A stretch of DNA of 38,869 nucleotides, from contig CAMVAI010000026.1 of the NCBI GenBank assembly GCA_947165435.1, positions 1 to 38,869 on the forward strand, in the 5' to 3' direction. A model generated the notes under the pieces. The model did not search any database. It was not told the origin of the DNA and was given only the letters and a program-made list of their open reading frames with translations. The translations under genes and the position numbers were made by a program. This document shows positions 15,055 through 23,614 of this stretch, one piece after another. Position 1 is the first letter of the stretch. Each line of letters begins with the position of its first letter. Source of the DNA: an uncultured Prevotella sp. Lineage in GTDB: Bacteria > Bacteroidota > Bacteroidia > Bacteroidales > Bacteroidaceae.

Positions 15055-17184
15055 TTATACCAGGTCGGCACGACCCTTGACCTCTTCCAGCACAGCCTTG
15101 GCCAGCGCGCTGGACAGCGGTGCGTGGTGGCTGTACTCCATCGAGCTGGTGGCACGACCAGAGGTGATGGTACGCAGGGCGGTGACATAGCCGAACATCT
15201 CCGACAGGGGCACCTTGGCCTTGACGACACGGGCGCCGCTGCGAGCCTCTTCCATGCCCTCTACCTGACCGCGGCGCTTGTTCAAGTCGCCGATGACGTC
15301 GCCCATGTTCTCCTCGGGTGTCACCACCTCCAGTTTCATGATAGGCTCCATCAGCACCGGCTTGGCCTGGGCGCAGACAGCCTTGTAGGCCATCTGGGCA
15401 GCAATCTCGAACGACAGCTGGTCGGAATCGACCGGGTGGAACGAACCGTCGACCACCGTCACCTTCAGCGAGTCCATGGGGTAGCCGCCGAGGATACCGT
15501 TCTTCATGGCAGCCTCGAAGCCCTTCTGGATGCTGGGGATGAACTCCTTGGGGATGTTACCACCCTTCACCTCGTTGACGAACTGCAGGCCGCCCTTCTC
15601 CTTGATATCCCAGTCGTCATCGACGGGACCTACGTTGACGATGATGTCGGCAAACTTACCGCGACCACCCGACTGTTTCTTATAGACCTCACGGTAGCCC
15701 ATGACGGTCTTGGTGATGGCTTCCTTGTAGTTCACCTGGGGCTTGCCCTGGTTGCACTCCACCTTGAATTCGCGCTTCAGACGGTCGATGATGATGTCCA
15801 GGTGCAGCTCGCCCATACCCGAGATGATGGTCTGGCCGCTCTGCTCGTCGGTACGCACGGTGAACGTCGGGTCTTCCTCGGCCAGCTTGGCCAGACCGTT
15901 GTCCAGCTTGGCCACGTCGGCCTGCGACTTCGGCTCAACGGCAATCGAGATCACCGTGTCGGGGAATGTCATCGACTCCAGCACGATGGGCTTTTCCTCG
16001 TCGCAGAGGGTGTCGCCCGTGCGGATGTCCTTGAAGCCTACACCGGCACCGATGTCGCCGGCGTCGATCGACTCCATGGGAATCTCCTTGTTCGAGTTCA
16101 TCTGGAACAGACGGCTGATGCGCTCCTTTTTGCCCGAGCGGGGGTTGAAGACGTAAGAGCCGGCCTTCACGCTGCCCGAATAGACACGGAAGAACACCAG
16201 ACGGCCCATGTAGGGGTCAGTGGCAATCTTGAAGGCCAGAGCAGCTGTCGGCTCGTCCTCGCTGGGCTTGCGGCCCTCTTCCTCGTCGGTGTTGGGGTTG
16301 GTGCCCATCACCATCTCCACGTCAACGGGAGCGGGCAGGAAGGCGCAGACATAGTCGAGCAGGGGCTGCACGCCCTTGTTCTTATACGACGAACCGCAGA
16401 TCATCGGCGTGCAGGCCATCGAGATGGTACCCTTGCGGATGGCGGCGATAATCTCCTCCTCGGTAATCGAGTTGGGGTCGTCGAAGTATTTCTCCATCAG
16501 GGCCTCGTCGTACTCGGCGGCAGCCTCCAGCAGTTTGTTGCGCCACTCGTCGCACTCGTCCTTCAGGTCGGCGGGAATCTCCTCGATGTCATACTCGGCG
16601 CCCATGGTCTCGTCGTGCCACAGGATGGCCTTCATCTTGATGAGGTCCACCACACCCTTGAAGTTCTCCTCGGCACCGATGGGCACCTGAATCACTACGG
16701 GGTTGGCACCCAGGATGTCCTTCATCTGCTGTACCGTCTCGAAGAAGTCGGCACCCGAGCGGTCCATCTTGTTCACGTAGCCGATGCGCGGCACGTTATA
16801 CTTGTCGGCCTGGCGCCACACGGTCTCCGACTGGGGCTGTACGCCGTCGGCAGCCGAGTAGGTGGCCACGGCACCGTCGAGCACGCGCAGCGAGCGCTCC
16901 ACCTCGGCGGTGAAGTCAACGTGTCCCGGAGTGTCGATGAGGTTGATCTTGAACTGCTTGCCGTTGTAGTTCCAGTTACATGTGGTGGCAGCAGAGGTAA
17001 TCGTGATACCACGCTCCTGCTCCTGGGCCATCCAGTCCATGGTGGCAGCACCGTCGTGTACCTCACCGATCTTGTGCGTCTTGCCCGTGTAGAACAGGAT
17101 ACGCTCCGACGTGGTGGTCTTACCGGCATCGATGTGTGCCATGATGCCAATATTGCGGGTCAAATGTAAGTCGCGATTTGCCAT
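15055..17184 (-). CDS. fusA: Translation elongation factor G
   Basis: A 709-residue GTPase that drives ribosomal translocation and, with RRF, ribosome recycling. The G1 P-loop AHIDAGKT is at 16-23, the switch II motif DTPGH at 84-88 and the NKMD base-recognition motif at 138-141. The ribosome-binding domain IV and the C-terminal [20 protein letters not shown] signature are complete. The length is usual. The frame is followed within 41 bp by a strong terminator. Upstream, 159 bp containing a large inverted repeat separate it from rpsG. Confidence 0.98.
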   Translation of the reverse strand: MANRDLHLTRNIGIMAHIDAGKTTTSERILFYTGKTHKIGEVHDGAATMDWMAQEQERGITITSAATTCNWNYNGKQFKINLIDTPGHVDFTAEVERSLRVLDGAVATYSAADGVQPQSETVWRQADKYNVPRIGYVNKMDRSGADFFETVQQMKDILGANPVVIQVPIGAEENFKGVVDLIKMKAILWHDETMGAEYDIEEIPADLKDECDEWRNKLLEAAAEYDEALMEKYFDDPNSITEEEIIAAIRKGTISMACTPMICGSSYKNKGVQPLLDYVCAFLPAPVDVEMVMGTNPNTDEEEGRKPSEDEPTAALAFKIATDPYMGRLVFFRVYSGSVKAGSYVFNPRSGKKERISRLFQMNSNKEIPMESIDAGDIGAGVGFKDIRTGDTLCDEEKPIVLESMTFPDTVISIAVEPKSQADVAKLDNGLAKLAEEDPTFTVRTDEQSGQTIISGMGELHLDIIIDRLKREFKVECNQGKPQVNYKEAITKTVMGYREVYKKQSGGRGKFADIIVNVGPVDDDWDIKEKGGLQFVNEVKGGNIPKEFIPSIQKGFEAAMKNGILGGYPMDSLKVTVVDGSFHPVDSDQLSFEIAAQMAYKAVCAQAKPVLMEPIMKLEVVTPEENMGDVIGDLNKRRGQVEGMEEARSGARVVKAKVPLSEMFGYVTALRTITSGRATSSMEYSHHAPLSSALAKAVLEEVKGRADLV

Positions 17185-17206
17185 TTTTTGATTTCTTATC
17201 CTTGTT

Positions 17207-17340
17207 TTAGCCCCCTAAGTTAGGGGGGTGGGGGTCTGAACATGGTTCTTTCCCCCCCTTTTATACCTTAATAAAAATTTCCTTAATATATTTGTAAATA
17301 AGTCTGTTCAGACCCCCAACCCCCTAACTTAGGGGGCTAA
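17207..17340. repeat. 36-bp inverted repeat between rpsG and fusA
   Basis: Arms 17207-17242 and 17305-17340 are complementary with only about one or two mismatches, around a 62-bp AT-rich loop. Each arm contains its own palindrome CCCCCTAAGTTAGGGGG. The layout, two head-to-head copies of a small hairpin element, is that of REP/BIME-type extragenic repeats. It fills the whole space inside an essential operon and could attenuate or stabilise the transcript before fusA. Confidence 0.85.
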
Positions 17341-17343
17341 GAA

Positions 17344-17820
17344 TTAGAAACGGAAGTGAGCGAATGCACGGTTAGCCTCGGCCATGCGGTGCATATCCTC
17401 CTTACGCTTGAAGGCACCACCCTGGTTGTTGTAGGCATCCATGATCTCGGCGGCCAGCTTGTCGGCCATCGACTTGCCGCTGCGCTTACGGGCAAAGGCT
17501 ATCATGTTCTTCATCGAGATGCTCTCCTTGCGGTCGGGGCGAATCTCGGTGGGCACCTGGAACGTAGCACCGCCGATGCGACGGCTCTTCACCTCCACCT
17601 GCGGGGTGATGTTGTCAAGGGCCTGCTTCCAGATTTCCAGAGCCGACTTCTCCTCGTTCTGCATCTTGCCCTTCACGGTCTCGAGTGCATTGTAGAAAAT
17701 CTCGTACGAAATGGACTTCTTGCCATCGTACATCAGGTGGTTCACAAACTTCGACACTTTCTTGTCGTTGAATACGGGATCGGGAAGGATCACACGCTTC
17801 TTAGGTTTTGCTTTTCTCAT
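17344..17820 (-). CDS. rpsG: 30S ribosomal protein S7
   Basis: A 158-residue S7, binder of the 3' major domain of 16S rRNA and assembly initiator of the small-subunit head. It starts [19 protein letters not shown] and has the typical [22 protein letters not shown] and ..[13 protein letters not shown] blocks. The ATG at 17820 gives the usual Bacteroidota length; the longer reading from 17874 adds 18 unrelated residues. It lies second in the str operon, 227 bp behind rpsL, a long gap holding GC-rich dyads (for example around 17990-18015) but no gene. Confidence 0.97.
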   Translation of the reverse strand: MRKAKPKKRVILPDPVFNDKKVSKFVNHLMYDGKKSISYEIFYNALETVKGKMQNEEKSALEIWKQALDNITPQVEVKSRRIGGATFQVPTEIRPDRKESISMKNMIAFARKRSGKSMADKLAAEIMDAYNNQGGAFKRKEDMHRMAEANRAFAHFRF

Positions 17821-18047
17821 TTCTTTGTTTTTGAATTTAATGTCTGCTTGGGGCTGTCCTTTCTTGTTCTTCAACGCTCACGCACGAGCATTTACTCAAC
17901 CTGTCTCGTAACAATATCTCCAGCAAAACGTTTTTTCTTTCTTTTTCCTTTGGTAGCGGCAGCTGTTCTGCCGTTCTCTGTTTGAGCGTAGCGGCGGTAG
18001 CTCCGCCGCCCGCTATGGTCCAATGGCTTTCTAACCCTCTCCGGTTA

Positions 18048-18428
18048 TTACTTCTTAGCCTTAGGACGCTTGGCACCGTACTTCGAGCGGCGCTGGGTGC
18101 GGCTGGCTACGCCGGCAGTATCCAGCGTACCGCGAACGATGTGGTAACGCACACCGGGCAGGTCTTTCACACGACCGCCGCGCACCAGCACGATGCTGTG
18201 CTCCTGCAGGTTGTGACCCTCGCCGGGGATGTACGAGTTAACTTCCTTCTGATTAGTCAGACGAACACGGGCTACCTTACGCATAGCCGAATTAGGCTTC
18301 TTCGGGGTCGTTGTGTAGACACGAACGCAGACACCACGACGCTGAGGACATGAGTCCAGCGCGGGCGACTTGCTCTTGTCAACGAGCACCTTTCTGCCTT
18401 TTCTTACCAATTGTGAAATTGTAGGCAT
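18048..18428 (-). CDS. rpsL: 30S ribosomal protein S12
   Basis: A 126-residue S12, decoding-centre protein. It starts [13 protein letters not shown], has the TTPKKPNSA loop with K43 (wild type at the position where streptomycin-resistance changes occur), and the [11 protein letters not shown] and [12 protein letters not shown] blocks, ending in a basic tail. First gene of the str operon, with a promoter at 18524-18555 and a leader of about 90 nt. Confidence 0.98.
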   Translation of the reverse strand: MPTISQLVRKGRKVLVDKSKSPALDSCPQRRGVCVRVYTTTPKKPNSAMRKVARVRLTNQKEVNSYIPGEGHNLQEHSIVLVRGGRVKDLPGVRYHIVRGTLDTAGVASRTQRRSKYGAKRPKAKK

Positions 18429-18523
18429 AATTGTTTGTTTTTTAATTAATTATATATTTTGTTTCGTATTTAAATTCGACTTTGCATAATGCGCCCTCAT
18501 TACAAGGTTGCGCTTTTGGGCTG

Positions 18524-18555
18524 CAAAGGTACTAACTTTTCCGCAATTCACCTAA
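18524..18555 (-). promoter_or_regulatory. Promoter of the str operon
   Basis: TACCTTTG (18531-18524) with TTAG (18555-18552) 20 bp upstream on the minus strand. The -7 box is a full match; the -33 box differs from TTTG at one position. Confidence 0.7.
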
Positions 18556-18654
18556 CTAAATATGCAAGAAAAGGCTCCGGCTGCCTAATATTTAACATAA
18601 AATAAGTGTTTTGACGATTATTAACCATTCTTCAGAAGCCTCTTGGCGTGTACC

Positions 18655-18759
18655 AGTGGCCTCTCCACGAAAATTAGTGGCCTCTCCACGAAAATTAGTG
18701 GCCTCTCCACGAAAATTAGTAGCCTCTCCACGATTACCAGTGGCCTCTCCACGATAAGT
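18655..18759. repeat. 21-bp tandem repeat, five copies
   Basis: Five head-to-tail units starting at 18655, 18676, 18697, 18718 and 18739. Units 1-3 are identical and units 4-5 differ only in the last bases. Each unit contains a small dyad GTGG-CCTCT-CCAC. Being a multiple of three, it can be read as a seven-residue repeat on the minus strand, but no credible gene encloses it. Confidence 0.9.
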
Positions 18760-18824
18760 AAACCAAAATCCGCGATTTCATCGGGATTTTTGGGACGTAA
18801 ATATATATAATATGTAATACCAGG

Positions 18825-18918
18825 AAAACATCCCGCACATCCCGCACATCTCGCACGTAGTCTTACTTCTGTTGAATATTTTTCACGTGCGAGATGTGCG
18901 GGATGTGCGGGATGTTTT
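18825..18918. repeat. Perfect 34-bp inverted repeat
   Basis: Arms 18825-18858 and 18885-18918 are exact reverse complements with a 26-nt loop. Each arm contains three copies of a 9-nt word (CATCCCGCA, CATCCCGCA, CATCTCGCA), and the outer ends are AAAA and TTTT, so it could also terminate transcription in either direction. Confidence 0.9.
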
Positions 18919-18952
18919 TTTTGTTCTGTATATAAACGCGCGCGCGTGAGAA

Positions 18953-18990
18953 GGTGGACAAAACCGCGCGCTTTTCCGTTTTTGTCCACC
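18953..18990. repeat. 11-bp inverted repeat
   Basis: Arms GGTGGACAAAA (18953-18963) and TTTTGTCCACC (18980-18990) flank a GC-rich centre with alternating CG. Confidence 0.7.
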
Positions 18991-18994
18991 TAAG

Positions 18995-19026
18995 AAAAAA
19001 GAGGATGTACTTGTGTGTACATCCTC
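18995..19026 (-). terminator. Terminator of the susC/susD operon
   Basis: A perfect 10-bp stem (19001-19010 with 19017-19026), followed on the minus strand by six T. It lies 31 bp after the last susD stop. Confidence 0.9.
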
Positions 19027-19057
19027 TCGTTCTCGAAATGTATTCGCCAGTGTGTGT

Positions 19058-20707
19058 TTACCACCCCGGGTTCTGGGTCAGTGAACCGCCAGACTTCAGG
19101 ATCTCGCTTTGGGCAATGGGGAACAGATACATCTTGTTGTCCCAGTAGGCGCGAGTAGTAGCATCGGTGGTCACCGTCTCATTGAACGTGCCGTCATCAT
19201 TCTTGGTGATGTACATGCTCTTGATGGTGCGATACTTGATGTTACCGGCCTTCATGTTGCGGCGCAGGTCGTAGAAGCGGTGGCCTTCGAAAGCCAGTTC
19301 TACGAAGCGCTCTTTCTCTAAGCGTTCAGCAAATTCGGTGGCACTCAATCCGGTGGGGATGTCGCCGATGCCGGCACGCTGGCGTACCACGTTGATGGCT
19401 TGTTCGGCACTCATGCCTAATTCAGCCTTGGCAGTGGGGTCGTTGGTGTAGTTCAGGATGGCTTCAGCATAGTTGAGGTAGAACTCGCCCAGGCGGAAGG
19501 TTACCCAGTGATGCTGCTCCGTGTTGGCTCCGGAAGTGGTAATCTTCAGGTTCTGAACATACTTCTTCAGGTAATAGCCGGTAGGTGTAGCATAGGCAAT
19601 AGGCATGCCGTTTGCTCCGCCCACGAAGGTCTCCAGCGTGGCGTTAGGCCATGTGTCGCCATTCTGTGCCACGGTAGCAGTCAGACGGATGTCGCCCGGC
19701 TCATAGCTTTCCACGAGGTTGTAAGTCGGGCAGTTACCGCCACCGGCATTCTCCAGGCCGACGGGGAAGTTGTACCGCTCAAAGGTATTGGTCTTGGATA
19801 CTACGCGACGCACGAAGATGCACTCCTCCGTGTTCTTCCAGTTGTCTTTCTGGAAGAGTGCGGCATAATCGGCTGAAAGCTTCATGCCACGGCTCTTGCA
19901 TTCGTCAATGAGTTCCTTGTTGGCAACGGCTGCCTGATGCCAGCGCTCGTTGTCGTTCGTAGGATTGAACAGGGGCGAGGCATAGTAGAGTGCAGCGCGG
20001 GCCTTCAAGGCCAATACGGCCAAGTTGTTGGCACGTCCGCTCTCGTTCTTGCTCTTCAGCGTTCCGTAGCTGGGTGAAGCATAGTTCTTCTCGATGAGGT
20101 TCTTAATACCATCACACTCGGCAATGATGAACTGGAATACCTCGTCAGACGTACGGCGTGACTGTGAATTGGCTTCGTCGGCCTCCATGTAACTGGTTAA
20201 CAGGGGTACACCGCCGAAAGCACGCACCAGCTCAAAGTAGTAGTAGGCACGCAGGAAACGCGCTTCGTACTGCAGATTGTTATACTGACCAAGCTCTTGG
20301 GGATAGTCCAGGTCTGTGACATATTCCAAGAATTTCTCGTCTTTGAACTTGTCGAGGAATAGGTTGGCATAGCTGATGCCACGATAGCACTTGACCCACA
20401 TGGAGGCATCGTTATTGCTCGTTGCGCTCCAGCCGCCGTTATAGAACTTCTCGATGGTGTTTCCAGCGTGGCTGTAAACCGACTCGTCGGTAGCCGACGA
20501 GAGCATGGCTCCACTGTAATTACCGAAGTCGGTGTCGAGATCGTTATAGGCGGAAGTGACGATACCAGCGGCACGCGAGAACATCGTCTTCACATAGTCC
20601 TCGTCGTATGTGCTGTATTCATGGTAGTCCATCTTGTCGCCGCAGGAGCTTATGGCTACGGTGGCAGCAGCGATTCCGATAATATTTCTTATTTTCATAA
20701 ATTTCAT
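19058..20707 (-). CDS. SusD/RagB-type glycan-binding lipoprotein
   Basis: A 549-residue surface lipoprotein that caps its SusC partner and captures oligosaccharides. Signal with lipobox ISSC (lipidated cysteine at about residue 22 of this reading; an ATG three codons in is an equally good start). TPR-type helical SusD features follow: NLFLDKF, YEARFLRAYYYFELVRAFGGVPLLT, and the SusD C-terminal ERLEKERFVELAFEGHRFYDLRRNMKAG...PIAQSEI...QNPGW. It is the last gene of a four-gene susC-susD-susC-susD run, 36 bp after its SusC. Pectin-derived ligands are inferred from the neighbouring rhamnogalacturonan genes. Confidence 0.95.
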   Translation of the reverse strand: MKFMKIRNIIGIAAATVAISSCGDKMDYHEYSTYDEDYVKTMFSRAAGIVTSAYNDLDTDFGNYSGAMLSSATDESVYSHAGNTIEKFYNGGWSATSNNDASMWVKCYRGISYANLFLDKFKDEKFLEYVTDLDYPQELGQYNNLQYEARFLRAYYYFELVRAFGGVPLLTSYMEADEANSQSRRTSDEVFQFIIAECDGIKNLIEKNYASPSYGTLKSKNESGRANNLAVLALKARAALYYASPLFNPTNDNERWHQAAVANKELIDECKSRGMKLSADYAALFQKDNWKNTEECIFVRRVVSKTNTFERYNFPVGLENAGGGNCPTYNLVESYEPGDIRLTATVAQNGDTWPNATLETFVGGANGMPIAYATPTGYYLKKYVQNLKITTSGANTEQHHWVTFRLGEFYLNYAEAILNYTNDPTAKAELGMSAEQAINVVRQRAGIGDIPTGLSATEFAERLEKERFVELAFEGHRFYDLRRNMKAGNIKYRTIKSMYITKNDDGTFNETVTTDATTRAYWDNKMYLFPIAQSEILKSGGSLTQNPGW

Positions 20708-20743
20708 TTTTTTGTAGTTATCATTTCTTTACTCTCTGCAGGA

Positions 20744-23581
20744 TTAAAGCGTTACGGCCAGTCCGAATGCTACACTGCGTGTGAGGGGAGCGGAAGCACC
20801 GTAGGATGCTGCATCCACTTCGTCGAGATGGTCCACAGTGAACAGGTCGATACCACGAACGTACAGCTTAGCTTTGTTGACAATCTTTGTCTTTTCCAGC
20901 AAGCTCTTCGGGAGATAGTAATAAAGCTCGAGATTACGCAGCTTGAAGAAAGAGCGGTCGCGCAGCCAGTATGTGCTGGTCTGGTAGTTGTTGGGATTGC
21001 TCTCGGCACTGAGGCGCGGGAATTCTGCGTTGGCATTGTTGTTGGCGGGCGACCAGCGGTTGTCGTAGGCCTGTTGTGCCATGCTGCTGTTATTGACGAG
21101 TCCCCAATAGTAGCCCTGTGTGTTGAGCACGGCAGAATAGCGTCCAACACCCTGGAACATGGCGTCCAGTCCTATTCCTTTATATTCAGCCCCGATATGG
21201 AAGCCGTAGTAGAACTCAGGAGCGGTGACCGAATAGCCGATGCGTGTCTGGTCGTTGGCGTCAATCATGCCGTCGCCGTTGATGTCTTTGTAGCGGATGT
21301 CGCCCGGACGCACTGTAGAGAATGTCTGGCGGGGAGCAGCATCAATCTCGGCCTGTGAAGTAAAGAGCCCTTCTGCTACGAGGCCATAGATGCCGTTCAG
21401 CGGGTCGCCGGTACGTACAAGGTTGTCGAATGCACGAGGCTCTTCGGCCATGTCCTTGATCTTCGACTTGGCGAGCGTCATGTTAGCACCGAAGTTGAAA
21501 GTGACATCGCCAAACTTGTGGGTGAAGTCGAGAGCTGCATCGATACCGTGCTGGTTGACAATACCCTGATTCACATAGGGAGCACCGAAACCAATCAGAG
21601 AGGTGTAGGCTCCGGAACCGTCGCACCAGATGTCGTAGCGGTGGTTGTAGAAGTAGTCGAACTCAACGCTCAAACCCTTGAACAGCGAGGCTTCAAAGCC
21701 GATATTGAACTTGGTGCCCTTCTCGCGGGTGGGCTCGTTGGTAGCCATCGTGCCGAGTGTGGTCGTGCCATAGAGGTCCTGTGCTGCTGTAGCATCCACG
21801 AAGTAGTAGGCCGAGGCACCACTTACGCTGTAATTCTGCGTATAGTAGGTCCATACGTTGTCACCGGGGAGGAAGTCGGTCTGTAACAGTCCGAACGAAG
21901 CACGGAGCTTCAGGAAGTCGAGCCATTTGATGTCTTTCATGAAGTCTTCCTTCGAGATGACCCATCCTGCAGAGATTGTCGGTGCAAAGCCCCATTTGGT
22001 GTCGGGAGCCAGACGGCTTGAACCGCTGAGCACCATAGCCAGTTCGGCAAGATATTTGCCCTTGTAGTCATAGTGTGTCCACCACGAGAAGTTCTGACGG
22101 TAGATAGAGTTGTTGTTTCCGTCAAGGTGGCTATAGTCCCAATCCCACTTGAGCTGAGAATAGACATAATGGTCTGCTATGTGGCGGTCGAAGTTGACAC
22201 CGGCAGAGAAGGTCAGGCGGCGCTGGAAGTTACGGGTAGAAGAACCCTTGCCCATTTCGGTGCGCTCACCGCCGCTGTAATAGGTGCCAAGAATAGGCTC
22301 GCTGCCATTCCAGCCGGTGACAGGATAGCTGCCGAAGACATAGCCCTTGCTGTGGTCTTCATACAATGTGCTATAGGTGTCGTAGCCTAATTTGAGGAAG
22401 AATCCTAAGCCTTTCACCCATGAGGAGAGATCCTGGCTCAGTGTCATGTCGGCAAACAGGGCACGCTCGTGAATCTTGTAATAGGCAGCATCGGTAGATT
22501 GCGCTACGGGGTTCAGTGTACCGGCCCAGGTGGAATTGCCACCCCAGTCGCCCTTCTCGCTCTTGATGGGGAAGGCTGCCGACGGCAGGTTGTAGATGTT
22601 GTTCCAGAGGTTGGTCTGGCTGCCGGGCTGAGAGTTCTCGCTGAGCATACCAAGCAGATTCACCTTCAGCATGGTTGTCGGCGTAAGGTCGATGTCGAGA
22701 TTCAGGCGTAAGTTACCACGAACGTATTTGTCTTGTGTGGAATAACCGTCGTTCTTGTCGTAGCCTTTGATGAATCCTTTGTCCGACAGGAGGTTGATAG
22801 CCGTATAGTAGCGGAAGCGCTCACCACCGCCGGTGAAGTCAATCCCAACTTTGTTGGTGACTCCGTGGTGGCGGAATGTCTCGTCAACCCAGTTGACGTT
22901 GGGGTACTGGAAGGGAGCCGTTCCGTTTTGGAATGCAGCTATTGCATTGTCATTGTATCGGGCTGCCTTGCCATCGTTGGCCAGTGCTTCGTTGATGGCT
23001 GAAGCATAGGTGGCTCCGTCAATGAACTTGGGTCTGTCAATCTGGTAGTTGATGAGGTGGTCGTAGTGTACCGTCATCTCTTTGGTCTGATACTTACCGC
23101 GTTTGGTGGTAATAAGTACGGCACCGTTGATGCCTTTATAGCCGTAGAGGGCCGTGGCTGCGGCATCCTTCAGGATCGTGACACTCTCTACCTCTTCGGG
23201 CGTGACGATGGAAACTTCGCGCTCAATACCATCTACCAGGATGAGCGGGGCGTTGTTGTTGTTGAGCGTCTGTAAGCCCCGAACGTAGAAGGTCGGGTTC
23301 TTGGCAAAATAGGAACCAGTGCCTTCCAGTGAAATCAAGCCGTTCCCCTGGCCGAGAATCGAGTTTCCGATATTCTTGGCAGAACGCTTGTCCACATTCT
23401 CATTGGTGATGACAGAGGCCGAGGCAGTAGATAGCTCACGGGTAAACACCTTTTGGGCACCGACATCGATGGTCTGCTCGACAAAGGCATTGCCCTTCAG
23501 CGTTGTGCTGTCTTGTTGTGCCGCTGCGGGCAGGATGGAACCTGCCAGCAGGGAGAGCACAAATATATTTCTTTTTTTCAT
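20744..23581 (-). CDS. SusC/RagA-type TonB-dependent transporter, short form
   Basis: A 945-residue outer-membrane importer with a signal peptide (ILPAAA/QQ). The plug domain contains FYVRGLQTLNNNNAPLILVDGIER...VTILKDAAATALYGYKGINGAVLITTKRG, the SusC signature, followed by the beta-barrel. It lacks the N-terminal carboxypeptidase-regulatory-like beta domain seen in the SusC at 25751-28954; after the signal it passes almost straight to a short segment and the plug. It ends in SVAFGLAVTL rather than the usual terminal phenylalanine. It pairs with the SusD at 19058-20707 and follows the other pair by 33 bp. Confidence 0.95.
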   Translation of the reverse strand: MKKRNIFVLSLLAGSILPAAAQQDSTTLKGNAFVEQTIDVGAQKVFTRELSTASASVITNENVDKRSAKNIGNSILGQGNGLISLEGTGSYFAKNPTFYVRGLQTLNNNNAPLILVDGIEREVSIVTPEEVESVTILKDAAATALYGYKGINGAVLITTKRGKYQTKEMTVHYDHLINYQIDRPKFIDGATYASAINEALANDGKAARYNDNAIAAFQNGTAPFQYPNVNWVDETFRHHGVTNKVGIDFTGGGERFRYYTAINLLSDKGFIKGYDKNDGYSTQDKYVRGNLRLNLDIDLTPTTMLKVNLLGMLSENSQPGSQTNLWNNIYNLPSAAFPIKSEKGDWGGNSTWAGTLNPVAQSTDAAYYKIHERALFADMTLSQDLSSWVKGLGFFLKLGYDTYSTLYEDHSKGYVFGSYPVTGWNGSEPILGTYYSGGERTEMGKGSSTRNFQRRLTFSAGVNFDRHIADHYVYSQLKWDWDYSHLDGNNNSIYRQNFSWWTHYDYKGKYLAELAMVLSGSSRLAPDTKWGFAPTISAGWVISKEDFMKDIKWLDFLKLRASFGLLQTDFLPGDNVWTYYTQNYSVSGASAYYFVDATAAQDLYGTTTLGTMATNEPTREKGTKFNIGFEASLFKGLSVEFDYFYNHRYDIWCDGSGAYTSLIGFGAPYVNQGIVNQHGIDAALDFTHKFGDVTFNFGANMTLAKSKIKDMAEEPRAFDNLVRTGDPLNGIYGLVAEGLFTSQAEIDAAPRQTFSTVRPGDIRYKDINGDGMIDANDQTRIGYSVTAPEFYYGFHIGAEYKGIGLDAMFQGVGRYSAVLNTQGYYWGLVNNSSMAQQAYDNRWSPANNNANAEFPRLSAESNPNNYQTSTYWLRDRSFFKLRNLELYYYLPKSLLEKTKIVNKAKLYVRGIDLFTVDHLDEVDAASYGASAPLTRSVAFGLAVTL

Positions 23582-23614
23582 AATGTTATTGTCTTTAAGT
23601 CTTTTCTGTAGATT

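Noticed and set aside
14868..15230. N-terminal extension of the 131-aa protein
   Set aside because: It runs over the promoter repeat, the fusA terminator and the 3' end of fusA in another frame.
15031..17169. 712-codon open frame on the plus strand
   Set aside because: It lies fully antisense to fusA, and its His/Val/Leu-rich composition is that of a mirror frame of a GC-rich gene. No family features.
17821..17874. Longer start for S7
   Set aside because: The extra 18 residues are not found in S7 proteins as I know them; the 158-residue form is the usual length.
18655..18759. CRISPR array
   Set aside because: The 21-bp units are directly adjacent with no spacers between them, and no cas gene is near; it is a plain tandem repeat.
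18621..18989. 122-aa protein with a seven-residue repeat
   Set aside because: The frame exists only because the tandem unit is 21 bp long; it also runs through the 34-bp inverted repeat and has no plausible start or promoter.
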